Positions 1 to 8,943 of a stretch of 64,000 nt of DNA are shown one piece after another. The notes under the pieces were generated by a model. The model had not been told where the DNA came from. It worked only from the letters and a program-made list of their open reading frames with translations, and made no database searches. Both the position numbers and the translations under genes were made by a program. This stretch comes from JAUXFK01 sp034189035 (GTDB lineage Bacteria > Desulfobacterota > UBA8473): assembly GCA_034189035.1 (NCBI GenBank), contig JAXHVA010000011.1, forward strand, positions 7,208-71,207, written 5' to 3'. The number at the start of each line of letters is the position of its first letter. The first letter of the stretch is position 1.

Positions 1-2
1 TG

Positions 3-728
3 GAAGCACATGATATTACTTGGGTTTCAAAGTTGCCGTTCAATGATTCTTTTACGTCTCTTTTGCAAAGCGAAAGTGTCCCTTCTTTTTTACGGCTTGG
101 ACAAGATGGCAATGTTTTTCATGTTTATCATGCTATTCTAGTCGTCTTTATACTTACTTTTTTTGTATTAATTGGCTATGGAAAAAGATCAGAAAGCCTT
201 GTCCCAGATGGTAAGGTCAGTATTCGTAATATTTTGGAAGTGTTGGTTGAACAACTCCTTAATTTAATAGACAATACTATGGGGCATGAAGGGAAAAGAT
301 TCCTGCCGTTGATTGGTACCCTTGCTATATTTATATTATTCTGCAATCTATTAGGGCTTCTACCAGGGTTCTTGCCACCTACAGATAATATCAATACAAC
401 GGCAGCGTGTGCCATTCCAGTCTTTTTCTTTTATCATTACATCGGTATACGAAGGCACGGATTAGGCTATGTTAAACAGTTTATTGGGCCTTTCTGGCCG
501 ATAGCCCCTCTGATGTTTCCAATTGAGGTTATAAGCCATCTCGCAAGGCCATTATCATTATCCTTGCGATTATTTGGAAATATTACAGGTGATCATATCA
601 TATTAGCAATGTCGTATGGTTTTATTCTAGCGTTAGGTCTTGGCATCTTTGTTTCTGGTATCCAGGCTTTGGTCTTTATTCTTCTTTCAATGATGTACAT
701 GTCAAATGCTCTTGCCGAAGAACATTAA
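3..728 (+). CDS. atpB: F0F1 ATP synthase subunit a, 5' end outside window
   Basis: Subunit a of the membrane F0 sector, forming the ion half-channels beside the c-ring. The reading frame is open back to base 3 with family-like residues before the TTG at 33 (EAHDITWVSK), so the true start lies left of the window and the TTG is not the start. Several hydrophobic membrane segments follow. The signature is LSLRLFGNITGDH near the last third, where the Arg is the essential residue facing the c-ring carboxylate. atpE follows after 110 bases, and no F1 genes follow it. A separate F0 cluster is common in Desulfobacterota. Confidence 0.95.
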   Translation, partial: EAHDITWVSKLPFNDSFTSLLQSESVPSFLRLGQDGNVFHVYHAILVVFILTFFVLIGYGKRSESLVPDGKVSIRNILEVLVEQLLNLIDNTMGHEGKRFLPLIGTLAIFILFCNLLGLLPGFLPPTDNINTTAACAIPVFFFYHYIGIRRHGLGYVKQFIGPFWPIAPLMFPIEVISHLARPLSLSLRLFGNITGDHIILAMSYGFILALGLGIFVSGIQALVFILLSMMYMSNALAEEH

Positions 729-838
729 GCGGCTGGATAAACTGGCTTTAGTCCAGACAGAAACTATGAAATGGCATCAATTTAATAAGAGAATCTATCT
801 ATCAAGATTCTAAAATTTTACAGAAAGGAGGGTTACGA

Positions 839-1177
839 ATGAGACGAAAGTTTACTATTGTCTCACTTCTCCTGTTTGTTTCTTGCCTCGCGATTGTACC
901 TCTGGTTTTTGGACAAGAGGCAGAACATGGGGAAGTAGTTTTAGACTCTACAGTGAAGAGTGCAATAGCTATTGCCTGCGGATTTGCTATTGGAATAGCA
1001 GCAGCTGGTGGTGGTTTAGGTCAGGGTAGAGCCATTGCATCTGGGCTTGAAGGCATTGCCAGAAATCCAGGCGCGTATGGTCAGATATTTACTCCTCTGA
1101 TTGTTGGTCTTGCATTGATTGAGTCATTGGTTATCTATGCTTTTGTAATATCTATTATGTTATATCTGAAACTATAA
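839..1177 (+). CDS. atpE: F0F1 ATP synthase subunit c with N-terminal signal-like extension
   Basis: The c-ring rotor subunit, 112 residues, longer than the usual 75-90 because of a hydrophobic N-terminal leader (about residues 1-25, ending VFG) that is probably cleaved. The mature part is a two-helix hairpin: helix 1 with GLGQG (Gln62), the polar loop ARNPG (Arg75-Asn76-Pro77), and helix 2 with LIESLVIY, in which Glu95 is the ion carboxylate. Gln62, Glu95, Ser96 and Tyr100 align with ligands of the sodium-binding Ilyobacter c-ring; the other side residues differ. A strong Shine-Dalgarno (AAAGGAGG) lies 7 bases before the ATG. A convergent terminator follows. Confidence 0.95.
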   Translation: MRRKFTIVSLLLFVSCLAIVPLVFGQEAEHGEVVLDSTVKSAIAIACGFAIGIAAAGGGLGQGRAIASGLEGIARNPGAYGQIFTPLIVGLALIESLVIYAFVISIMLYLKL

Positions 1178-1233
1178 TAATTGGTATTTATTTGAAGACA
1201 TGTATGAAATAGATTCATAGAGTACTTCATTTT

Positions 1234-1268
1234 GGCTTAAGAGGCACTGTAATAGTGCCTTAAAAGCC
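1234..1268. terminator. Convergent terminator hairpin between atpE and uvrA
   Basis: AGGCACT (1242-1248) and AGTGCCT (1254-1260) form a 7-bp stem with a 5-base loop. GGCTT/AAGCC extends it outward across a 3-base mismatch. It lies between two convergent gene ends and could serve both strands. No long U-tract is present, so efficiency is uncertain. Confidence 0.6.
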
Positions 1269-1281
1269 ACCAATATGCGAC

Positions 1282-4098
1282 TCAATGAATCACCCTCCTT
1301 AAAAACTGACCTGTGTATGAATGTTTAACCTGAATTAGCTCTTCTGGTGTGCCAGAGGCTACTATATCTCCACCCATTTCACCACCTTCTGGTCCGAGAT
1401 CGATAATATAGTCTGCACTTTTAATGACATCAAGGTTATGCTCTATCACAATAACGGTATTCCCTGCATCCACCAGTTTATTTAAAACATTGAGTAACTT
1501 TTGAATGTCCGCAAAATGAAGACCTGTTGTGGGTTCATCTAGAATATAGAGAGTTTTTCCCGTGCTTTTCTTGCTCAATTCCTTAGCCAGCTTTACCCTC
1601 TGAGCTTCTCCCCCCGATAAGGTAGTGGCTGACTGCCCTAACTTGATGTAACCTAGCCCCACATCAGAAAGCGTTTGAATCTTTGCTTTGATTTTCGGGA
1701 TCCTGCTTAAAAAGGATAGGGCCTGATCAACAGTCATGTTCAATATGTCTGCAATATTTTTTCCCTTATAGTATATTTCTAAGGTTTCTCTATTGTATCT
1801 CTTACCCTTACACACTTCACAGGTAACGTAGACATCCGGGAGAAAATGCATCTCTATCTTTATTATTCCATCACCTTTGCATACTGCGCATCTTCCACCT
1901 TTTACATTAAAACTGTATCTTCCCGGTTTATAACCTCTTACTTTCGATTCAGGGAGCTTTGCAAAGAGTTCTCTTATATGGGTAAAAGTTCCTGTATACG
2001 TCGCAGGATTTGAACGTGGAGTTCTCCCTATAGGGTTTTGGTCAATGTCTATTACTTTATCTATATACTCAAGACCTTCAACCTGGGATACTTTTCCAGC
2101 TCGTTCTTTATATTGGGAGATCCTTTGGGCTAAAACCCTGTATATAGTGTCGAGTACTAATGTACTTTTTCCAGAGCCAGAGACTCCTGTCACGCAATTG
2201 AATAGTCCAAGGGGGATATTTACTGAGATATTCTTTAAATTATTTTCAGAGGCTCCTTTGATTACTAATTTTTTTTTACTCGGTTTGCGGCGGTTGACTG
2301 GTATCGGAATCGTTAACTCCTTTGAGAGATACTTCCCTGTCAACGATTTAGCATCCTGAATTATTTCTTTTGGAGTTCCGCAAAAGACAACCTCCCCACC
2401 ATGGATTCCTGCACCTGGTCCCATATCTATGATATAATCTGATGAAAGGATAGTCTCTTCATCATGCTCAACAACCAGTACAGAGTTTCCAATATCTCTT
2501 AGCCTTTTTAATGTCTTGAGCAGTCTAATATTATCCCTTTGGTGTAACCCAATACTCGGCTCATCTAATATATACAGCACCCCGACAAGACTCGACCCAA
2601 TTTGTGTTGCCAGCCTAATGCGTTGCCCTTCCCCTCCTGATAGAGTTCCAGAGGGACGATCCAGGGTCAAATAATCTACTCCTACATTTATAAGAAAACC
2701 CAACCTTTCTCGAATCTCCTTCAATATCCTCCTTGCTATCTCCATGTCTCTATTGTTGAGCTGAATGTCAGAGAAAACTCTGAAGGCATCTTTAACTGAG
2801 AGTTTCGTTACATCAGATATTGACATGCCATTTACCTTAATGAAGAGGCTCTCTTTACGCAATCTGTCTCCATTACAATTGAGGCAGGGACGATTATTCA
2901 TATACCTTTTCACATCCTCTCGAATGAGGTCGGAATCTGTTTCCATATAACGGCGTTCGAGGTTTTTTATCACCCCTTCAAATTCTTTTTCGTGAAATAT
3001 TCTCCTCCCGTCTAATTCAAAGTAAAATCGTATCTTTTCTTCTCCAGAACCATAGAGGAGGACATGCTGAACAGAAGCAGAGAGGTTCTTGAAAGGAATG
3101 TATATATCTATATTGTAATGATCACTTAAAGAATCGAGCATTTGATGAAAATAGCTGCTGCTTTTTTTTGCCCATGGCAAAATCGCCCCTTCTCTAAGCG
3201 AAAGATTGGGATTGGGTATAATGAGTTCAGGATCAAAGTACATGGTAGTTCCAAGCCCTCCACAGGTTGGACAAGCCCCATAAGGATTGTTAAAGGAGAA
3301 CATCCTGGGAGAAATCTCTGGATAACTTATTCCGCAGTCTATACAGGCAAAATTTTCACTGAATATCGTCTCCTTGCCGCCTACTATTTCGATTTTAGCT
3401 AATCCTTCTGAGAGTTTTAAAGCTGTTTCTAGAGAGTCTGCAAGCCTTTTTTCAATATTTTCTTTAATAATGAGTCTGTCTATGATAACGTCTATATGAT
3501 GCTTTTTGTTCTTTTCCAGTGTAATCTCTTCATTTAAGTCTCTTAGTTCCCCATCGACTTTAATCCTCACGTAACCATCCTTGCGTAATTGGTTCATTTC
3601 ATTTTTATATTCTCCCTTTCTTCCCCTTACAATGGGTGATATAATCATAAATTTGGATCCCTGTGGATATCTCATCACTTGATCGACGATTTGCTGAACT
3701 GTCTGACAGAGGATCTCTTTACCACATTTATAACAATGCGGTTTGCCGACCCTGGCGAACAATAAGCGAAGGTAATCGTAAATCTCGGTGACTGTAGCCA
3801 CAGTAGAACGAGGATTCTTACTTATGGCTCTCTGCTCAATAGAAATTGCCGGAGACAATCCTTCAATGTATTCTACATCGGGTTTTTCCATCTGTTCTAA
3901 AAACTGTCTGGCATAGGCAGATAGAGACTCTACATATCTTCGTTGTCCCTCAGCATAAAGGGTATCAAAGGCAAGGGTCGATTTGCCGGAACCACTTAAA
4001 CCGGTAATCACTACGAATTTATCCCTGGGTATCTCGACATCGATTCCCTTCAGATTGTGTTCTTTAGCTCCCTTGACTATTATTTTATCGTTTCCCAT
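1282..4098 (-). CDS. uvrA: Excinuclease ABC subunit A
   Basis: UvrA is the damage-recognition ATPase of nucleotide excision repair; it dimerises, loads UvrB and is cytoplasmic. The 938-residue length is normal. Two ABC ATPase modules are visible: an N-terminal Walker A (GLSGSGKS, about residue 34) and a C-terminal one (GVSGSGKS, about residue 635), each with an LSGGE signature and ILDEP Walker B. Zinc-binding Cys pairs occur at CYKCG, at CIDCG...CPTCGG and at CAVCKGDG...CEVCKGKR. It is intact, convergent with atpE and monocistronic. The upstream stretch to 4458 separates it from a divergent gene. Confidence 0.97.
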   Translation of the reverse strand: MGNDKIIVKGAKEHNLKGIDVEIPRDKFVVITGLSGSGKSTLAFDTLYAEGQRRYVESLSAYARQFLEQMEKPDVEYIEGLSPAISIEQRAISKNPRSTVATVTEIYDYLRLLFARVGKPHCYKCGKEILCQTVQQIVDQVMRYPQGSKFMIISPIVRGRKGEYKNEMNQLRKDGYVRIKVDGELRDLNEEITLEKNKKHHIDVIIDRLIIKENIEKRLADSLETALKLSEGLAKIEIVGGKETIFSENFACIDCGISYPEISPRMFSFNNPYGACPTCGGLGTTMYFDPELIIPNPNLSLREGAILPWAKKSSSYFHQMLDSLSDHYNIDIYIPFKNLSASVQHVLLYGSGEEKIRFYFELDGRRIFHEKEFEGVIKNLERRYMETDSDLIREDVKRYMNNRPCLNCNGDRLRKESLFIKVNGMSISDVTKLSVKDAFRVFSDIQLNNRDMEIARRILKEIRERLGFLINVGVDYLTLDRPSGTLSGGEGQRIRLATQIGSSLVGVLYILDEPSIGLHQRDNIRLLKTLKRLRDIGNSVLVVEHDEETILSSDYIIDMGPGAGIHGGEVVFCGTPKEIIQDAKSLTGKYLSKELTIPIPVNRRKPSKKKLVIKGASENNLKNISVNIPLGLFNCVTGVSGSGKSTLVLDTIYRVLAQRISQYKERAGKVSQVEGLEYIDKVIDIDQNPIGRTPRSNPATYTGTFTHIRELFAKLPESKVRGYKPGRYSFNVKGGRCAVCKGDGIIKIEMHFLPDVYVTCEVCKGKRYNRETLEIYYKGKNIADILNMTVDQALSFLSRIPKIKAKIQTLSDVGLGYIKLGQSATTLSGGEAQRVKLAKELSKKSTGKTLYILDEPTTGLHFADIQKLLNVLNKLVDAGNTVIVIEHNLDVIKSADYIIDLGPEGGEMGGDIVASGTPEELIQVKHSYTGQFLRRVIH

Positions 4099-4458
4099 AC
4101 TTATTAAATAAACTATAGATCAATATTAAGTAACTTTAATCGGCCCATCCAAATCATTCTTTGGCTATACAATTATGCAATCTTTAATTTTAATTTATCT
4201 TTATTCTAATTGCAAAACAAAATTACTTCCTCTTTGTTCTCCATTTTTATATTTATCCCTTTTATTTATCGAATATCTACTTTCTTCTTTAACCAATGTC
4301 CATACGTAAATGGAATGGCACCCTTACTCTTCTTCATTGACCTTGACTTTAATGTTTCCTATATTGATTTGCAGTGTTATAATCTTTCAATACGATACTG
4401 ATTATCAATACGTTGATTTCAGTATTTTCTCAATATATCTAATATGAGGAGGCTATGT
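4099..4458. other. AT-rich divergent intergenic region
   Basis: About 360 bases between the start of uvrA and the acyl-CoA synthetase. It is very AT-rich and has no ORF with family features. It must hold two divergent promoters, but no pair of boxes stands out. The only clear signal is the Shine-Dalgarno at 4446-4452. Confidence 0.5.
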
Positions 4459-5937
4459 ATGTCGGAAGATTTTGCCAGATTAGACAGATTGTTCAATCTC
4501 AAAAGTGTTGCTATTGTTGGGGCATCAGGATCAATCGCCAAGACCGGTACGGCAATCCTTTTCAGCATTATTGCAGGAGGGTTTAGAGGAGAGATATATC
4601 CGATTAACCCAAAAGAGAGTGAAATATTGGGGCTTAAGGCATATCCGAGTTTGAAAGCAACTCCCCAAAAAGCAGATGTTACAATAATTTGTGTTCAGGC
4701 TAAGGCAGTCATTAAAGTTATTGAGGAATGTAAAGAGGCGGGGGTAGACCTCGGTATTGTCATTACATCCGGTTTTGGGGAGGTTGACCAAAACGGCAAA
4801 GACCTTGAAGAGGAAATTGTAAAGGCAGCTAGGATGGCGAATGTGAGGTTTATCGGCCCAAACTGTATGGGACTGGTGAGTGCAAATCCCAGTTTTTTTG
4901 CACTTATGAATATGCTAATCCCCCTGGTCGGTAATGTGTCTGTGATTTCACAAAGTGGAACAGTTGGGTCTTTAACATCTATTTATGGTTCAGAGCAGAG
5001 CATTGGGATCAATAAATTTATCAGCACAGGCAATGAGGCGGATCTCCATTCAGAAGACTTCATTGAATACCTTGCTTGTGATCCTCACACTGATGTCATA
5101 TCTGTCTTTATTGAAGGCATAAAAAACGGAGAGAGGTTTATCAAGATTGCTAAAGAAACTGCTGTAAGAAAACCCTTGATCGTATTAAAGGGTGGGGTTA
5201 CAGAGGCAGGAGCCAAGGCAGCGGCTTCTCATACGGGCTCTCTTGTTGGTTCCAGTGCAGTTTATGATGCAGTGGTGAAACAGACTGGAATCATACAAGC
5301 TGTAAACGAAAGAGACATGATCGATTTGATAAAGGCATTCTCTTTAGTGCCGCTCCCAGAGGGAAGAAATGTTGGGATTACAGGTGCATGGGGGGGAACA
5401 GGGGTTTTAACCTCAGATGCATGTAACCAGGCAGGTTTGGTTGTGCCGGAATTATCTGAAGAGAGTATGAAAGAACTGAGCCGTATCCTACCATCATTTT
5501 GGAGTGGTGGGAATCCAATAGATATTACCGGTGCTGGGCTTGGAGGGGATTTTGTTATGTTAGAGAAGCCGATTGAAGTGCTTTTACGTGATGAAAACAT
5601 CGATTCAGTGATCTGTATGGTCCCAGCATTAGGTTCTATGTTTGATAAAGTGGCTGCCCGAATGGCTCCTGATATTGTGAAGTATTTCTCAAAGACTTCA
5701 TTAGGCGCATTGGGGCCTCAGGAGATGGAGATGGCAAAGAACCTCATTGAACTGAAAGAGAAATATAGAAAACCAATGATTGCAATACTGATCGGACTCT
5801 ATGGCCAAGAAGGGACAGAGCACATTCGTATGCTCGAAGACAGTGGGATACCTGTCTATGAGACGACTCAGCAGGCTGCACGAGTTCTGTCAAAACTCGT
5901 AGAATACAGAGAATTTAGAGAGGCTAGGGGGTGTTGA
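4459..5937 (+). CDS. ADP-forming acyl-CoA synthetase, alpha-type subunit (CoA-binding/ligase domains)
   Basis: A member of the NDP-forming acyl-CoA synthetase superfamily, which interconverts acyl-CoA + ADP + Pi and acid + CoA + ATP. Domains in order: CoA-binding Rossmann domain (VAIVGASGS near the N-terminus, then IGPNCMGL), followed by succinyl-CoA-ligase-like domains. The SHTGSLVGS segment carries the His expected to be phosphorylated. The ATP-grasp beta domain is absent, and no beta gene is adjacent. An ATG at 4444 in the same frame is rejected because the Shine-Dalgarno GAGGAGG overlaps it; it is correctly spaced for ATG 4459 (492 residues). Substrate is unknown. Confidence 0.85.
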   Translation: MSEDFARLDRLFNLKSVAIVGASGSIAKTGTAILFSIIAGGFRGEIYPINPKESEILGLKAYPSLKATPQKADVTIICVQAKAVIKVIEECKEAGVDLGIVITSGFGEVDQNGKDLEEEIVKAARMANVRFIGPNCMGLVSANPSFFALMNMLIPLVGNVSVISQSGTVGSLTSIYGSEQSIGINKFISTGNEADLHSEDFIEYLACDPHTDVISVFIEGIKNGERFIKIAKETAVRKPLIVLKGGVTEAGAKAAASHTGSLVGSSAVYDAVVKQTGIIQAVNERDMIDLIKAFSLVPLPEGRNVGITGAWGGTGVLTSDACNQAGLVVPELSEESMKELSRILPSFWSGGNPIDITGAGLGGDFVMLEKPIEVLLRDENIDSVICMVPALGSMFDKVAARMAPDIVKYFSKTSLGALGPQEMEMAKNLIELKEKYRKPMIAILIGLYGQEGTEHIRMLEDSGIPVYETTQQAARVLSKLVEYREFREARGC

Positions 5938-6066
5938 TTTTTAAGTTATTTGTTGACAAAAAAGGAATTGGATAATTTGAGGTGCCAATTTGGCATCTCC
6001 AATCGTGACAAGATGGGATTGAGGCATAAACCCATGGCCTTCACTGAACAGGGTGTCACACTCTAA
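5938..6066 (+). pseudogene. Relic of an ORF6N-domain gene
   Basis: The frame from 5938 reads FLSYLLTKKELDNLRCQFG, then MAFTEQGVTL and a stop at 6064-6066. This matches the second half of the ORF6N domain (LTKEE..NLRSQF..., AFTEQGVAML). It has no start codon or N-terminal half and begins directly after the preceding stop codon. An apparently complete ORF6N gene follows at 6114, so this is a second, decayed copy. Confidence 0.65.
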
Positions 6067-6113
6067 ATAGTAGAAGATGATTCTCTACCGATTAGAACAA
6101 ACGGGGAAAAATA

Positions 6114-6677
6114 ATGGATGAAAATCGCATTATGATTCCTGTTGAAAGGATCAAGCAGTCGATTTTGCTTATCCGTGGTCAGAAAGTTATGCTGGACAGA
6201 GACTTAGCGTGTCTCTATAGGGTTGAAACAAGGGTGCTCAATCAAGCTGTCCAGAGAAATATCAAGCGTTTCCCAGAAGACTTAATGTTTGTTTTGAACC
6301 GCGATGAGATTATGAGGATATCACAAATTGTGACATCATCAGATATTAAATATGCAAAACGGTTTCACGCGTTCATCGAGCAAGGTGTAGCCATGCTTTC
6401 GAGCGTTTTGAGAAGCGAGAGGGCTATAGAAGTCAACATACCCATAATACGTTCCTTTGTACAACTCCGCGGAATGCTGGCTTCTAATGTGGAGCTTGCC
6501 CGTAAGCTGAAACAAATGGAAAAGAAATATGATGAACAGTTCAAGGTTGTCTTTGATGCGATCCGAGCATTAATGGAGCCGCCTGAGAAACCACGTAAAA
6601 AGATTGGATTTGAGATAAAGGAAAAAGGGGCAACCTATGGCAGATGTAGCCCGAAGCGCAAAAGAAAAACTTCTTAA
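6114..6677 (+). CDS. ORF6N-domain DNA-binding protein
   Basis: 187 residues. The N-terminal ORF6N domain (about residues 8-100) starts IPVERIKQSILLIRGQKVML and includes LYRVETRVLNQAVQRNIKRF and FIEQGVAMLSSVLRSERA. A helical segment (LARKLKQMEKKYDEQFKVVF) and the frequent C-terminal tail PPEKPRKKIGFEIKEK follow. ORF6N proteins are common in phages and mobile islands and are thought to bind DNA; the role here is unknown. It marks the left edge of the accessory island. The last 15 residues after the usual tail are basic and may reflect a small frameshift. Confidence 0.75.
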   Translation: MDENRIMIPVERIKQSILLIRGQKVMLDRDLACLYRVETRVLNQAVQRNIKRFPEDLMFVLNRDEIMRISQIVTSSDIKYAKRFHAFIEQGVAMLSSVLRSERAIEVNIPIIRSFVQLRGMLASNVELARKLKQMEKKYDEQFKVVFDAIRALMEPPEKPRKKIGFEIKEKGATYGRCSPKRKRKTS

Positions 6678-6914
6678 GCAATATCCAGGAAGAACAGGGT
6701 TTCCTTCGGTTTCAACTATCCCGGCCATCCTGTTCATTCTGTCGGGGATAAGCTGTTTCTACGGTTCCAAGTTCAAAAAAACTTGAGATTACAAATTGTT
6801 ATTTTAAAATAAATTCGGCAGTGATATGCTCCAGGATAAGAGATGTACATCCAGTGAGAATGATGTTCAATAAGAATCAGGAGCTTTAGTTGTTAAGCTA
6901 AAGATGGATCAACA

Positions 6915-7742
6915 ATGAAATTAGATAAGATAGGTATCTGGTCTGAAATCAAGCTGGAGATTATCAAGGAATACGCAAATGCATTCACAACGATAATGAA
7001 AAATAAGGCATGGTGTAAAGGATATGTTTACATCGATGCCTTTGCTGGACCTGGAGTCCACATTTCAAGACGAACTGGCGAGTTTACCCTGGGTTCCCCA
7101 TTGAACGCCTTGGAGATTGACAATCCTTTTACAGAGTATCATTACATTGATATCGATAAAAAGAAAACAGAAATTCTTAGTGGTTTGATTGGTGACAGGA
7201 CAGACGTAAATATATATCAGGAAGACTGCAACGTGATACTAACAGAAAAAATCCTGCCCTCGCTTCCTTATAAAAGTTATAAGAGAGCCTTATGTATTTT
7301 TGACCCATACGGTTTGCATCTTAATTGGAAAACAATAATGATAGCGGCCCGACAAAGGACAACGGAGATCTTTTTGAACTTTCCACTTATGGACATGAAC
7401 CGAAATGTGTTGCACAAGGATCTGCTTTCAGCGGAACCGGATCAAATTGAGAGAATGAATAGGTTTTGTGGAGTCGAAGAATGGCAGGAAATTTTGTATA
7501 GAGAACAAAAAGATCTTTTTGGTGATACATACCAAATGAAAATTGGAGACAATATTAAACTGGGAAAATGGTTCAGAAAGGAAAGACTACAAAAAGCTGC
7601 GGGATATAAATTTGTTCCAGAACCCATGCTAATGAGAAATAGTACTGGCGGGCCTTTATTCTTTTTGTTTTTTGCTTCCCACGATGCAACAGGCAAAAGG
7701 ATTGTAACCGATATTTTCAATAAATACAGGAAGTATTTGTAA
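6915..7742 (+). CDS. tcmP: Three-Cys-motif partner protein TcmP
   Basis: 275 residues, resembling the TcmP family, whose genes typically sit beside a gene for a three-Cys (radical SAM-like) protein, as here. A Rossmann-type fold is suggested by YIDAFAGPG (about residues 38-46), YIDIDKKK, the acidic EDCN segment and ALCIFDPYGL (about 128-137), recalling methyltransferase motifs I, II and IV. No biochemical function is established that I know of. The stop overlaps the next ATG by one base (TAATG), implying coupled translation. A perfect 14-base palindrome (TTATTTTAAAATAA, 6799-6812) lies upstream. The gene is intact amid decayed defence genes. Confidence 0.8.
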   Translation: MKLDKIGIWSEIKLEIIKEYANAFTTIMKNKAWCKGYVYIDAFAGPGVHISRRTGEFTLGSPLNALEIDNPFTEYHYIDIDKKKTEILSGLIGDRTDVNIYQEDCNVILTEKILPSLPYKSYKRALCIFDPYGLHLNWKTIMIAARQRTTEIFLNFPLMDMNRNVLHKDLLSAEPDQIERMNRFCGVEEWQEILYREQKDLFGDTYQMKIGDNIKLGKWFRKERLQKAAGYKFVPEPMLMRNSTGGPLFFLFFASHDATGKRIVTDIFNKYRKYL

Positions 7743-8893
7743 TGGCAATAATCAAGGCAAATCCTGTACAGAAAATAGGAAGTGAAAGTCTAATTCGTGA
7801 GGAGAGTCCGGCATATTATCCGGAAGAAACACCGGAACCTCTCGTGAAGGAATTGTGGACAATCCGGAGTATGCGCAATAAAATAAGAGCTGAACAAATG
7901 GCAAGCCGTGCCGAGTTACCATTGATCTGGCTGGATAAAATACCGGGGATCAATGGCGAAAGAGGAATAGAAAAGGTTCGAGCGGAAAGAAACATTCTTC
8001 TATTGCGTGAAAGGAAGAGCCCTTTTATTGAACAGTTTCAACATCCTATTGGGCGCTGTGCAAAATTTTATAAACTAACAGCCTATAATAATTGCAATTT
8101 TTGGTGTGAATACTGTTATCTTTATTTGACATTTCGAACACAACCAGTTTCCACTCACTTCATAAATTATGAAAAGATGTACGATGAAATTATCAAATTC
8201 GACAAATCCAAAATACCAAAAACCCATAGGGTACTTAACCTCGGAGAACTTGGTGACCCTTTGGCTGTGGATTACATAACAGGTTTTGCAAAACAGATTA
8301 TTCCCTTCATGCCGGAACATGCTCCGAAAACAACACTACTTTTCTTAACCAAGAGTGACTGCGTGGATGATATTCTTCACCTTGACCACGGAGGACAATC
8401 AATCATTTCTTTCAGTGTAAATACTGATGTTGTTTTTCATCAGTTGGAACATAGAACCGCTTCGCCTCTGGCTCGTATAATGGCTGCGGCAAAAGCGCAA
8501 AAAGCCGGCTATGAAATACGTTTGAGGATAGATCCTATTATATTCTATTCTACCTGGAAAAGAGACTACATAGCGCTTGTTGATAAGATATTTGAATATA
8601 TTCGGCCAACAAGAATAACCTTAGGTGAATATCGACCATCCAATGGTCTCGCCAGCCACATAAGTTCCCGATTTCCCGATTCGACTCTATTGAAAATTAA
8701 CAGAAGCCTGATTAAAGAAGGGACAAAACTTCGATATCCCAAAAACCTGAGGATCAAGATGTACGGAACAATCATAGAAGCAATAAAAAAATATGGAAGT
8801 GATATTGATATTGCCTTGTGCAAAGAGCAACCTTCAATATGGAAAGCGCTCTGCTTGAATATAAAAGGATTAAAATGTAATTGCTTGAGTTAA
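7742..8893 (+). CDS. Spore photoproduct lyase-like radical SAM protein
   Basis: 383 residues. CNFWCEYC (about residue 117) is the CX3CX2C motif binding the 4Fe-4S cluster of radical SAM enzymes. Landmarks otherwise follow the spore photoproduct lyase family: NLGELGDPLAVD, FLTKSDCVDD, ISFSVNTDVV...HRTASPLARI, RLRIDPIIFY, and the C-terminal CKEQPSIW...CNCLS. An upstream charged region of about 100 residues is less conserved. Lyase relatives reverse thymine photoproducts in DNA, but this organism shows no sign of sporulation and the partner is TcmP. A nucleic-acid repair or modification role is inference. Both genes of the pair are intact. Confidence 0.82.
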   Translation: MAIIKANPVQKIGSESLIREESPAYYPEETPEPLVKELWTIRSMRNKIRAEQMASRAELPLIWLDKIPGINGERGIEKVRAERNILLLRERKSPFIEQFQHPIGRCAKFYKLTAYNNCNFWCEYCYLYLTFRTQPVSTHFINYEKMYDEIIKFDKSKIPKTHRVLNLGELGDPLAVDYITGFAKQIIPFMPEHAPKTTLLFLTKSDCVDDILHLDHGGQSIISFSVNTDVVFHQLEHRTASPLARIMAAAKAQKAGYEIRLRIDPIIFYSTWKRDYIALVDKIFEYIRPTRITLGEYRPSNGLASHISSRFPDSTLLKINRSLIKEGTKLRYPKNLRIKMYGTIIEAIKKYGSDIDIALCKEQPSIWKALCLNIKGLKCNCLS

Positions 8894-8943
8894 GGCTATG
8901 AATTACAGTAAATAAGGCATAGCTTTTAAAAATAGAGACAAGC

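Noticed and set aside
4444..4458. Upstream ATG for the acyl-CoA synthetase.
   Set aside because: The Shine-Dalgarno GAGGAGG overlaps it and is spaced for ATG 4459.
6637..6786. 49-codon ORF overlapping the end of the ORF6N gene.
   Set aside because: No family resemblance and no Shine-Dalgarno; possible remnant only.
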